NCBI RefSeq assembly: GCF_958450345.1
Contig: NC_088781.1
Span: forward strand, 122,090,431-122,154,430
From: Calliphora vicina
Lineage: Eukaryota; Arthropoda; Insecta; Diptera; Calliphoridae
Length of the DNA: 64,000 bases
Direction of reading: 5' to 3'
Shown: piece by piece, positions 46,241 through 56,839 of the stretch
Position numbering within the stretch: the first letter of the stretch is position 1
How the letters are laid out: every line of letters starts with the position of its first letter
Made by a program: the position numbers and the translations under genes
The notes under the pieces: model-generated
Databases searched by the model: none
The model's input: the letters and a program-made list of their open reading frames with translations, nothing else
What the model was told of the DNA's origin: nothing

Positions 46241-46609
46241 AGAGCACCAAGAAAGCGAACCAGATATGTTTCGCCATCAAGAAATAACCAGCTGGCGAAT
46301 CATCAAGCATTACAGGAGCCACCTTTAAAAAGAGCTAGCACTGAGGCAGAGGATTTGGTATGGGCTCGTGAGGAAGTGGAGGATTGTATAGACAATGGTT
46401 TGTTGGTGTTGGAACCAGCGGATGTGAGAAGTGGCCATGTAACAATGGAGGCCCCCGTTGAACAGTGCAATGACAGAACAGTTGTTGAACAGTGCAATGT
46501 CCTTGGTCGGTCCCGCAGAGAAAAGATCATCAGGCCGGGTTCCAAGATGGGTGAAGGTGCTTCAGCAGAAAAAGAAAAGCATGAACTCGTTCGGAGACGA
46601 ATTAAAATG

Positions 46610-46832
46610 ACAAATGAAAACCAAATATAGCTCACAACGTAATAAGGGTTTATCATCCAAATTAAGGAATCACTGCAAAGGACCACATAGGGTAATTAAG
46701 AAATTGGACGACATGGTTTATAGAATACGGAAATGTGGAAGATCGATATCGTGAATTAAGGTTGAACATCTCGAACGGCTAGCAACCTATGGGAGAAGTG
46801 AATCTATGCCTATTGGGGATGAACAGGCTTAA
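46610..46832 (+). pseudogene. C-terminal pol (integrase tail) remnant of the LTR element
   Basis: Short conceptual reading: KLRNHCKGPHRVIKKLDD, then MVYRIRK and VEHLERLATYGR. This pattern (GP-VI-KL-D-YRI..., then VHLERL) is the integrase C-terminal end of Gypsy-type elements. Reverse transcriptase, RNase H and the integrase core are missing. Confidence 0.65.
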
Positions 46833-47189
46833 GCGGGGGGCAGTGTTACGAAATTGTACTTGAATTCAAATGTAACAATATTGATATCTAATGATAGATC
46901 AAAGACCTTTGCCCATAGTAAGTTGGACCAATGGGTCAAAATCGGAAAAACTATTTTTTAACCCGAATTTATTTTTTACCAAAAGTTTGTCTTTCGTTAA
47001 ATATTAAAAAAAAAATGGAAAAAACAAGAAAAAAAATTTAAAATTAAAAAAAAATCTATAAAACAATTCGAAAAATTTTTTTTCCAAAAACTTAAAAAAC
47101 TATTTTGGAAAAAAAATAAATTTTGTTTACCTAAAAATATTTAAAATTTTATTTTGAAGTATAATTTGGTTAAGCTTCGGCACAGCCGT

Positions 47190-47815
47190 TTGTGCAGATG
47201 TTTGTAACGCCCAAAAATATTAGTCTAACACCCACCTTAAAGTATACCGATCGACTTAGAATCACTTTCTGAGTCGATTAAACGATGCCCGTCCGTCCGT
47301 CTGGTCGGCTGGCTGGCTGGCTGTCCATGTAAACTTTGTGCGCATTATTTATTATAAATTTGGTACGTATTATTTTTTCGGCTCAAGGACCAAGCCTATT
47401 GAAACTTGTTGAAATTGGTCCATGATTTCACCTAGCCCCCATATAAATGTCCTCCCGAAATTGGTCTTTATAGGTCATAAATGTTTAATTTATATATGTA
47501 TCTCCACAAATTCCGCTCCAAATATTCACAAAATTCATGTCACCAAATTTTGTTACGATCGGTCCATAATTAGTCATAGCTCCCATATAGACCCGCTTCC
47601 GAAAATCACTTTAACGTGACATAAATCACACGACCTAATTTCATGCTGATCGGTCCATAATTGGTCATAGCCCCCATATAAGGCCCACTTCCGAAAATCA
47701 CTCAAAAATTTAAATTATTGAAATTTTAAAAGAAAAATGTTTTTGCTCTTTTACTTAGTGAAGGGTATTATATGGTCGGGCTTGACCGACCATACTTCCT
47801 TACTTGTTTTTATAT
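47190..47815 (+). mobile_element. Dispersed subfamily B element lacking its 5' end
   Basis: It starts inside the element at TTTGTGCAGATGTTTGTAACG, directly fused to the subfamily A hairpin. Three GATCGGTCCATAAT-type modules follow, and it ends with GGTCGGGCTTGACCGACC and CTTACTTGTTTT. Confidence 0.75.
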
Positions 47816-47829
47816 AGTAAAGTTGTCTA

Positions 47830-49770
47830 AAGCTTGCCTGATCAATAAGATCAGCAATTATATTGACAATTTATCTAGAATCTTTACCACTGTGCCTCAC
47901 ATATAATTTTACCTTTGCTTTCACATCCAAACTAACACTTAAACGTCCACCCACTCTCATTCACAAAATAAATATTAAACTGAAATAACAACACTTGTTA
48001 ACCTTCACACGCACTTCATATTTATTGATGTTGCTGTTGTTGTTTCTGCTGCTATTGTACTCATATGTTATTTGTTGTAGTAGTTGCAGCATTCAATCGA
48101 ACATTTTACTCATTGATCAAATATTTCCTAAGAGTCGAGTAGTTTAAACAAATGAAGTGTGGTTGTTTGTTGTTGTTGTTAAAGGCGCTGCTGTTATTGT
48201 TATTTTTGCAAATGATAGATATATAGAGAGAGAGAGTTTTCAAGGATCATTGACCCACTGGATTGACATCTGTTTAAATTCACGCATATTTGTATTATTT
48301 TATTTTTACAACTCTTTTAGCCATATGTATGTAGCTTACTCAATTGTTTAGCTTTTTCTTGGTTTTATTTTAGATTTAATGCAATTGTTGTTATGTGAAG
48401 TAGAAAATTGTTGGTTTTGTGGCATGTGGAAAGAACAAACGAGTACATTAAATTAGGATTCCTTAAGATCTGTTTAAAATCGACTGATACATTGTTATTA
48501 ACGTTAATGGGTGTTCAAGTAATTGTAATTTTTTTTTGTTTGTTTTGGGAGTAGAGTGGTGGATATTTTGGGAAATGAAATTAATGTATGCAATTTATGA
48601 TATATTCCAGAGGGATTTAGGTTTTGATACATTTGTTTAAAAGGGTATTGTAGCAAAAAGTGTTCAGGAAAACGTTATTAGCAAAATTATATCGAAATGA
48701 CATAATATGGTGGCTCTTTCAATTCGAGCCAAAATAAATGTTTTTCTCAAAGACCTGGGGCCCTAAATTCTCATCAAATAGTAACTTTTTGTGGATTCAC
48801 TGCTAGCTGGCATGAGAATGATGATAAAGAAGGGATTAAAATTCTTCATTATTAAAAATAGTAACCATTTTTGTTAATTCCAAATAACTCTTCCTGCCAA
48901 ATCCCTCTCTAATTCAAGTTTTTATAGCAAAATTCCTCTCTAAAACTTTAAGAATCAATTCAATTTTCTTATACGCAAAACAAAATATGCAACTTACAAT
49001 TTGTTACGTGAGTAATTGGTCTCACTACATCCTTCCCTCCACAAAATCCGGCAAAATTGCCCCCCTTCCCCACCACTTTGTGCATCATTAAGCAACAGAG
49101 AGAAAAAACCCTCTCGACCCCATATTTTAGACATAAATTTAAGACGCAAAAAAAAAAACTTTCATTCCACTTGATGCAGCAACCATCAATCCATCATTGT
49201 AGTTAGACACTTTACAATCAAAAAAAAGAAAGAAAAGAAAGCCTGAAAAAAAGTGAAAAGAATTTATCGAATATTTATGTGTAAAAATGTAAATGTGTTA
49301 AAATGTTATTTCAATACAATAAAGTTGTATAGTAAAACGTAATGCCAACATATTAAACTCTGCCTGCTTTATTGCTTGCCACCCAATTGTGAAACCCATA
49401 TGTACATATATGAAATTATATCATTCTTTTAAGAGTTACATGAGTTGTTGCATACTGAAAGCAAAAAAATGGGAAAAATAAAAAAAAACGTAAAGAATTT
49501 CATGCAACATGCGTTACTCATTCATTACAATCACATACTACATATCCACACAAAAACATTTCAACGGTTACGAGAATGTTGAAGAAAAATTGATCCATCT
49601 ACAGAATGTAAAAGTTGTCAATGCATTGTCATTTGTTACAGCAACATCAACAACAACAACGCAAATACAAACAGGCAACACTGACGATTACTACTGTTTC
49701 GTTACATTGGAAATACGCGCGTAATAAATTTTACACCCTCTTATTGTAGTATTGAAGTAAATTGATTTTT
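47830..49770. other. Unique A+T-rich sequence without supported genes
   Basis: Contains TTGTTGTTGTTG tracts (48030, 48165), GAGAGAGAG near 48227 and ACAACAACAACG near 49650. No frame is recognisable. Confidence 0.55.
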
Positions 49771-51815
49771 TATACCCTCCACCACCATAAGTGGTGAATG
49801 AGGGTATATATAAGTTTGTCATTCCGTGTGTAACATTGAGAAATATTCATCTGAGACCCAACAAAGTATATATATTATTGATCCTTATGAAATTCTAAGT
49901 CGATTGAGCCATGTCCGTCTGTCTGTCCGTCTGTCTGTCTGTCTGTCTGTGTAAAACACGCTCACGTCCAAAATAGGCAAACAAAATTGGTAAGCTTACA
50001 AAAAAAATGTTTATTGTTCTCCTAAGCAGTTTGGTATTGAAAATCAGCAAAATCGGTTCAGTGGAACCAGAGTTGTGAACCAAAATGTGAGACAACCTAA
50101 AAAAAAACTTGATAATTTTAACATAGTTTTCGTTATTTGTGAAAATATGTTGCAGATAATACCATAAAATTGTACACACGTTATTTTTATGTTAAAGGGA
50201 CTAACTCTGGCGAAAATTATAAGAATCGGTCCATGATTTCTCCTAGCCCCCATACAAATTTCTTCCCGAAATATGGTTATATGGTCTGTAAATGCCTACA
50301 AAATTGCAGTATCCACACAAAATTCAGGAAAAATAAGTTTCGTGCTTAAAAAAATTACAACCCCAAATTTTTTGTGGATCGGCCCACATTTGACAGTAGC
50401 CCCCATATAAAGTTCATTTCCAAAAATCACTTAAATTAGTATAAACGTCTTATAAATATCGCTATTAAGTTGAAATTCGCCATAAATAGTCCCCATATAT
50501 ACCAAAATCGCTGTACCTAATTCTATGAAGATCGGCCCATAATTGGTTATAGCTCCCATATAAGGACCACTTCCAAAAAACACATTAACCTACATAAATA
50601 TCTAAAAAATATCAATATCAAAACAAAATTTTACATAGATCCATAATTTATACTTAGAAATCATACTACAGGATTTTGTGAAAATCGGTCCATATTTGAC
50701 CATAGCTCCCATATAAGGTCCACTTCCAAAAATCAGTTAAGTACTCATAAATCTCTTATAAATACATTTATCATGCTAAAATTCGACAAAAATTATACTC
50801 ATATATATAGATATCACTGTACCAAATTTTATGCAGATTGGCCGATAATTGGTTATAGCTCCCCTATAAGGCCCATTTCCGAAAAAAGATATTAACCTTA
50901 AAAAGTATTAAAAACATATCGATATCAAAATTAAATTACGCACAGATCCAGTAATTTGAATCCAGTAATCATACTTCTGGATTTTGTGAATATCGGTCCA
51001 TATTTAACCATAGTTCCCATATAAGGTCCACTCCCGAAAATCACTAATATCCTCATAAATTTCTTACAAATATAGTTATCAGGTTGAAATTCAAAACAAA
51101 TTTATTCAATATATACAAAAATCGATGTACCAAATTTTATGATGATAGACCCATAATTGGTCATAACCTCCATATAAGAACTACTTCAGGAAAACACATT
51201 ACCCTGCACAAATATCCATAAAAATCTACACTCAACCAACATTTTACACCGATGAGTAATTTGTATGCAAGAATCGTACTACAAGATTTTTTAAATATTG
51301 GTGCATAATTCGGCATAGCTCCCACATAAGATCCATTCTTGTTAATAGCGTTGTTTATATGAAATTCTACAAAAATAGCCCTTACACACTTAGGACCATA
51401 ATAGGTCATAGCATCCATATATTAAACCAAAATAGTACACAGATCAGTAATTTGTATTCAAAAATCATAATACTGAATTTTGTGAATATTGGTCCATAAT
51501 TGGCCCAATATTATATAAATACATAAAAATCATGTAAAAATATTTTATGACAATCGAATCATAATAGGTCATAGCTCCCGAATAAGTCCCACAACCAAAT
51601 ATTTTGAAATTTGTCTAAATATATTTGTATACCCTTTTTTTATACTCTGTTTTTTCACTTGAGGTTAATTTTTTGTACATTTGATATAAAATATCTTCTG
51701 CGTAAACTAGTCTTTCTAACAATTGTTATATTATTTCAGCTTTTATACCATCATATTTAGGTGGAGGGTATTTAAGATTCGGCACGGCCGAATATAGTAC
51801 TCTTACTTGTTTTTC
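49771..51815 (+). mobile_element. Full-length dispersed element with tandem internal modules
   Basis: Begins TATACCCTCCACCACCATAAG and TTTGTCATTCCGTGTGTAAC. Eleven modules resembling GGTCCATAATTGG-CATAGCTCCCATATAAGG follow (near 50229, 50380, 50532, 50687, 50838, 50995, 51149, 51300, 51391, 51490 and 51553). It closes with GGTGGAGGGTA, the palindrome ATTCGGCACGGCCGAAT and CTCTTACTTGTTTT. At 2.05 kb it is the longest and most complete copy in the window. Confidence 0.8.
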
Positions 51816-51899
51816 ATTTTATTGTTGAATTTTATTTTTTGCTATTGGTTTTGTTGTTATTTAACCCATTTTTCAATAAGTTGTTGTAGCTAACACCGT

Positions 51900-52575
51900 T
51901 TCCGATTAGAATCCAGTTTTTGATTGCGACATCACTGTCTTTAGAAAGCTGGGTTAGGGAACGATGGTCCATTGGCATCCCAACTCAGTGTCATAAGAAA
52001 TTAAGCTAAGTCCAATTCTTAACTGCCAATGGAAGTGACAAAAATTATTCCGTAATCTCCTCGCCCTGCTAAAATAGATTTTAATGCATTTTCCAATCAC
52101 TTGTCTTCCAAACAGACTAGGACCAGTTAACATATCAGCCAATACGTCTTTGACGGAACGATTCGGAATTGTTATTTATTCATTTCTTTTAGTTTGAAAT
52201 TATCTCTTACAGAGTTGGCCGCTTATTCTGGGCGTTTTTCGGACAATGCTCGCTTCAAACTAATCAGTTGCGTTCGTTACAGCTTCCCTGTGATGGTCTG
52301 GTTAAATTTAAGCAGCTCATAATAACTATGACCCTTTTAACCTCACCAAATACAGAACATTACCTTAGCGTCATGGATATTTGACTTTGGTGTCGATTCG
52401 GCTGGTTGGGCGGGCTTCACGTACTATCAAGTATTTGTCAAGTAATGATTCTTTTATAACATTCAAACATCATTTCGTACATGCAAAATCGTCTTTCAAG
52501 GTCTCTTGGCTTCAATACTTATGGTACCCGCTTGAAGACGTTTTGAGATTGCTGATTGAGTACTCCTAATGATCA
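51900..52575 (-). pseudogene. mariner transposase remnant
   Basis: Conceptual reading on the minus strand gives STQSAISKRLQAGT, then PAESTPKSNIHDAKVMFCIW, then YYELLKFNQTITGKL and RALSEKRPE, with stops and frameshifts between. These are the mariner landmarks from the helix-turn-helix to the segment after the first catalytic aspartate. The N-terminus is missing above 52575, and the C-terminus decays below about 52150. Confidence 0.65.
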
Positions 52576-52954
52576 GAATAATGAAACGGTTCTGCTTTAA
52601 ATATTCTATTTGCATATGGTGCATATTTTCCACGTTTTAGGAATTTCGTTATTTTATTGAAGACAATGGCAAAATGTATCAACCTTCGATCTATGTATAT
52701 AAGTTCTAAAGTCATTTATGATATCTTAATCAGCTCCAATTCGAATTTAATATTTTCTTTCATGAAAATTTAAGTCATCAAAGTCGAAATAAATGCTTGT
52801 AAAGAATTGTTTAATGGTTTCTAAGGAAGAACAAATTTATTTCATTAATAAATTCATTTCTTTCTAGAAAGAAATACACAATTTAGTTTACAAACAAATA
52901 AGCAAGCCTTATTGACTGAATCATACATAAAAAAAATATTAACTAAAATGTCCT

Positions 52955-53099
52955 TACACAGAAAAAACTGATTCGTGATAGCAACCGAATTTGTTGACAA
53001 TCGAATGATTCGGTTGCACACATAGAATTTTTCGGTTCTATCAACAGAAAGTCAGTTGATACAGAAGAATTTCGGTTGAAGCAACAAAACTTTTGTTAC
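52955..53099. repeat. 145-bp repeat, inverted copy at 63182-63326
   Basis: Reverse complement of 63182-63326 at high identity. It carries the inverted pair CAACCGAAT...ATTCGGTTG and the phrase ATTCTATGTGTG. It directly abuts the Helitron helicase C-terminus, so it is either a MITE or part of the Helitron tail. Confidence 0.7.
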
Positions 53100-54805
53100 C
53101 ACTTTCACACTAACATACATTTGGCCATGGCTAAAAACTGATTTAGGCAGATAAATCGCCACCATTTCCAACGTCTGACCTTGTGCTTTAATTATTGTTA
53201 TGGAAAATGCCAGTCTTATGGATAATAGTGTTATGGAAAAACGAATGGGAGGTCTGGATTAATAGGAGCCAATCTTTTACCATTACAGAGTGCTCTCCTC
53301 GTATTTAAATTCCAGACACACAGTGGAAAATTTTGGTAATTTTTGGATCAAAAATCTGTAACTTTTGAATGGATAAGTATTTCTGTAATATTTTTTCTCT
53401 GTTGAATAGCTGGGACATTAAGCTTTAATTTGTATTTTCAAACATAAAAAGCGAATCATTATAAAAAAAGTTATGAACGCTTAAAAATCCATTTTTTTAA
53501 TTTTTGTATAAAATTGAGGTATCGCTGAGTACATTAGAAATTGTGTCAAAAAATTTCGGAAACACCCTCAAATTTAGAAGTTATTCTAAAAAACCATTTT
53601 CAGTGATGTTCGTCAACTCAGTCAGTTTTTGTTTATTTTGATATGAAAGCTTATACAAATTTATATCAATGTATAAAGAAAATTTAGTTCTTAACAAAAC
53701 TTGGTTTTAATTTTTCAAATCGAATGAAAATTGTAATAGTTATTCAACTTTTCATTAACACCTCCTTTAGTATTTTTCCCCCAGCGCATATGAATAAACA
53801 AAAAAACTATAAAAAAAATATTTTTACAGTTTTTAATTTTCAAGGAAAATTTTTTTGAACTTTTTTCCCCAAATCCTTAAAATCGAAAGTAGTGTGTTCT
53901 GTCGCCACTTTCGAATACCTCTGTTGACATAATAACTATTATTTCTGCAAATAATTATTGCTTGATATCTTAGCTTTACGATAGAACTTGCTTTTATTCA
54001 AACATTTGCAGAAAATAATTATGATATGCATTCACCTTATACTATCCACTGTGCGACCTTGAGGTTTAATTTATGAGGCGGCATACCAGATGTTTAACAC
54101 CTCCTCTTTGATTTGACAAACGTCATCATTTCTGGGGCAAAGAATGACAGATCTTGAATACTTTTCTACTGTAGAAGAATTAAATTTTTCACCAAAAATG
54201 TTCTTTACAATTGAGTCTATATCTTCTCCAAACTCCAATGTTAGTTCTTCTTTTCCCAGTTTTCAAAGCCAATCTTTGTATGTTTTGCCCACTGCTCGGA
54301 TTGGTTGGTTTTTAGTGGTGAACTTTTAAAATTTCAAGTATTTCCATGAAGTTTGTACAACAGCAGCCCTGCGAGCATGTGACACCACAGGCAAACATTG
54401 GCGAAAATCAACTCCAAGCAGGAAGACTTTGCCTCCAACAGCATTAAGTGCATGACTGGGTGCCACTATTGCCTCGGCCCCTATTATAAGTTTGGATTTT
54501 TTAATTTGTTGGGAATCATTTGTATTTGCTCTCATACTTAAGGTTGAAGTCTCTGTTAACGGCACTGGAAGTTTAAATTGAGATTGATAGGTACGTCCTA
54601 CTTTCAAAAGATTTACCGCTATTTCTGTCGATGCTACAGGCAGTACTAAGTTACCCTTTCCCCTTCTCATGCTTAGGTAGGTTTTGTATAGATATGTCTT
54701 TCCACTTCCACCAGGTTCATCGAGAAAAAACAGTTTGAACCATTCTGTTGAAACGATTTTAAAATCCATTGTAAGCAGAAGTAGCCGAATGAATGGGTTT
54801 GTCAT
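53100..54805 (-). pseudogene. Helitron Pif1-type helicase remnant with internal insertion
   Basis: Minus strand. A Walker A motif (PGGSGKTYLYKT) lies near 54690 and LVLPVAST.IA.NLLK.GRTY near 54610. Then follow QFKLPVPLTETSTLSMRAN and VFLLGVDFRQCLPVV near 54390. The motif II region reads IIGAEA where Helitrons have IIWDEA, so the key aspartate is lost. After LNLKV near 54060 the frame is broken by a ~730-bp insertion. It resumes at NLNTRRALCNGKRL (about 53300) and ends with AQG.TLEMVAIYLPKS near 53130. Stops and a deletion after ALNAV make it dead. It belongs to the RepHel protein of Helitrons. Confidence 0.85.
53319..54053. mobile_element. Insertion inside the Helitron helicase
   Basis: About 735 bases with no helicase similarity separate two parts of the helicase frame. 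The ends carry CACAGTGG (53319) and CCACTGTG (54046-54053), an 8-bp inverted pair that could be terminal repeats. No target duplication was found and no transposase is visible. Confidence 0.45.
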
Positions 54806-54996
54806 TCAAACCAAAAATTAATAATTTGTAGCAGACAAATTTGTTTAAGTTATGAAATATTTTCTTTGAGTTTTTTATTCGAAATGTTGAAATATTACAT
54901 CAGTACGTGATGTTTAGATTAGTGCAAGTCACTAAAACCACGTACTATTGAAATCAGTTTAAATAGTCACACTTAACATGTGTTACTAGTAATATT

Positions 54997-55640
54997 TATA
55001 CCCTACACCACCATAGTGGGGAGGGTATAAAGCCTTTGTACAGATGTTTGTAACGCCCATAAATATTAGTCTAACACCCACCTTAAAATATTGCGATCGA
55101 CTTAGAATCACTTTCTGAGTCAATTAAACGAGCCGTCTGGCTGGCTGTCCATGTAAACCTTGTGTGCAGAGTACAGGTCGCTATTTTGACGGTATATTGA
55201 TAAAATTTGGTACATGTAATTTTTCGGCTCAAGGACCAAGCCTATTGAAACTGGCTAAAATCGGTCCATTATTTCACCTAGCCCCCATACAAATGTCCTT
55301 CCGAAAATGGACTTTATCGGTCATAAATGTTTAATTTATATAGGTATCTCCACAAATTCCGCTCCAAATAAGTTTTATATATACAAAATTCATGTCACCA
55401 AATGTTGTTACGATCGGCCCATAATTATTCATAGCTCCAATGGTATACACACAAAATTCAACATAGTTAACTTTAATATAGACATAAATCACACGACCAA
55501 TTTTCATGGTGATCGGTCCATAATTGATCATAGCTCCCATATAAGCCCACTTCCGAAAATCATTAAAAAATATAAATTATTGAAATTTTAAAAGAAAAAT
55601 GCTTTTGCTCTTTTACTTAGTGTAGGGTATTATTACTTGT
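54997..55640 (+). mobile_element. Dispersed subfamily B element, 3' hairpin lost
   Basis: TATACCCTACACCACCATAG start, TTTGTAACGCCC, CGATCGACTTAG and two GATCGG-CCATAAT modules. After TGTAGGGTATTA the sequence goes straight to TTACTTG, so the GGTCGG hairpin has been deleted. Confidence 0.75.
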
Positions 55641-56364
55641 TATTTTATTACTTGTTATTTCTTAATTGTTTTTACATGTTATTACTGGAAACTTATTACT
55701 TGGAAAATTAAGGTGAATATCTTTGGAACTATTTTTACGGATTCAAAAAACTTCAATTGTATTAATTTTTTATGCAAAATCGACTGGTGAAATCATATTT
55801 GCAATATATTCAACAGTTTTTGCTCTACAGAAAAAGGTGCTTAAAATGCGCGATTTTAGGTGCGCTAAACCACCTCAAGGGGTGAACTTTTTCAAAAAAA
55901 AAGGACGCCATTATTTTTATTTACGCAAAAACCTTCAGAAAATGACAGATGATACCCGCAAATCAAGTTTTTGAAATTAACTCTAATGTATATACACGTA
56001 AGACTTCATTAATGTCTTATAATTTATCAAATATAAATTTCCAAATTATTAGATAAACAAAATTTTTTGGTATTGTACCGTCGATTTTTCGATAGCTTTT
56101 AGCATGAGGACACAAAATTTCCACTACCATTATTGCCGTTTTTTGATGAAAAATAGAGATCTAAGTTGTTTTCTTTGTAGCTTTGTCAGTTTTTAATTCA
56201 CGAGATTCCGAACTAAAAATCCCTTGAATCGGGTTGTGGAAAATCGGCAAAATTCCCGAGAAATTTGTCCCGGGATAAAAACCCTACATTCTGCACAAAC
56301 GATTTGATCTGGTCACCGAGATCGTATACAAATTTTTTTTTTAGTTTCTAATGTCGAATTTTGT

Positions 56365-56835
56365 GCCAACAAAGTGTCATATGCGGGAAGCTTTGCTTTA
56401 CTTATTTAATTTGAAAAAAGTGCTGCTGAAGCTTATGGTGAATGTGTTCCATCGGTTTTAACCTGCGGCTGACGGTTTTATTCGATTCAGAAGTGATGAT
56501 TTTGACACGGACGACAAAGATCGCCAAGGTCAATGAAACAATTTGAAGACCAAGAATTGGAGGCATTACTCCATGAAGAGCTTACAAAATCATTGGGAGC
56601 TACTCAATCAGCAACCTCAAAACGTTTGTAAGCTGCAGCATTCATCCAAAAGCAGGGAAATTGGGTACCATATGAATTGAAGCTGATAGACCTTCAAAGT
56701 CGATTTTGTATGTCTGAATACTTGCACGCTATAAAATAAAATATTTTTTGCACCGAAAGGACTATCAGCTGCTGAAATCTGGCCAAAACATTACAGGGAA
56801 CCTGTACCGAACGCATTATATTCGATTAATGTAGA
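56365..56835 (+). pseudogene. mariner transposase remnant, internally deleted
   Basis: Conceptual readings over frameshifts give FVPTKCHMREALLYLFN, FRSDDFDTDDKDRQGQ, FEDQELEALLHEEL, ATQSATSKRL, FIQKQGNWVPYELK and RFCMSEYLHARYK. Then, after a deletion, comes YQLLKSGQNITGNLYRTHY. This is mariner order, but the region with the first catalytic aspartate and everything after the TITG segment is missing. It is a dead copy. Confidence 0.75.
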
Positions 56836-56839
56836 ATGA

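Larger units (their letters stand above)
45576..46877 (+). mobile_element. Miniature Gypsy-like LTR retrotransposon with 34-bp LTRs
   Basis: Terminal direct repeats of 34 bp (45576-45609 and 46844-46877) differ at three positions. They begin TGTTACGAAATTG and end TAACA. ATAT duplicates the target on both sides (45572-45575 and 46878-46881). Two bases after the left repeat is TGGTGTCAGAAGTGGGAT, complementary to the 3' end of tRNA-Leu, a primer-binding site. GCGGGGGGCAG before the right repeat is a polypurine tract. The interior is about 1.2 kb with gag remains and only the last piece of pol. It is non-autonomous and resembles the TRIM/SMART class. Confidence 0.85.
45218..47189 (+). mobile_element. 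Dispersed subfamily A element split by an LTR element
   Basis: It begins ACCCTTCACCTTCGTGAGAAGGGT, with ATTCTGGATCCTTATAGAC and CCATGTCCGTCTGTCTG. After the LTR insertion it resumes with TTGATATCTAATGATAG. It runs to the 3' hairpin half GGCACAGCCG, where it switches directly into subfamily B sequence. Confidence 0.75.

Noticed and set aside
51954..52142. Non-LTR retrotransposon RNase H tail (LTGPSLFGRQ-like)
   Set aside because: Neighbouring minus-strand readings are clearly mariner transposase, so the resemblance is fortuitous.
55723..55974. 83-codon open frame
   Set aside because: Contains no recognisable motif and lies in a region of decayed repeats.
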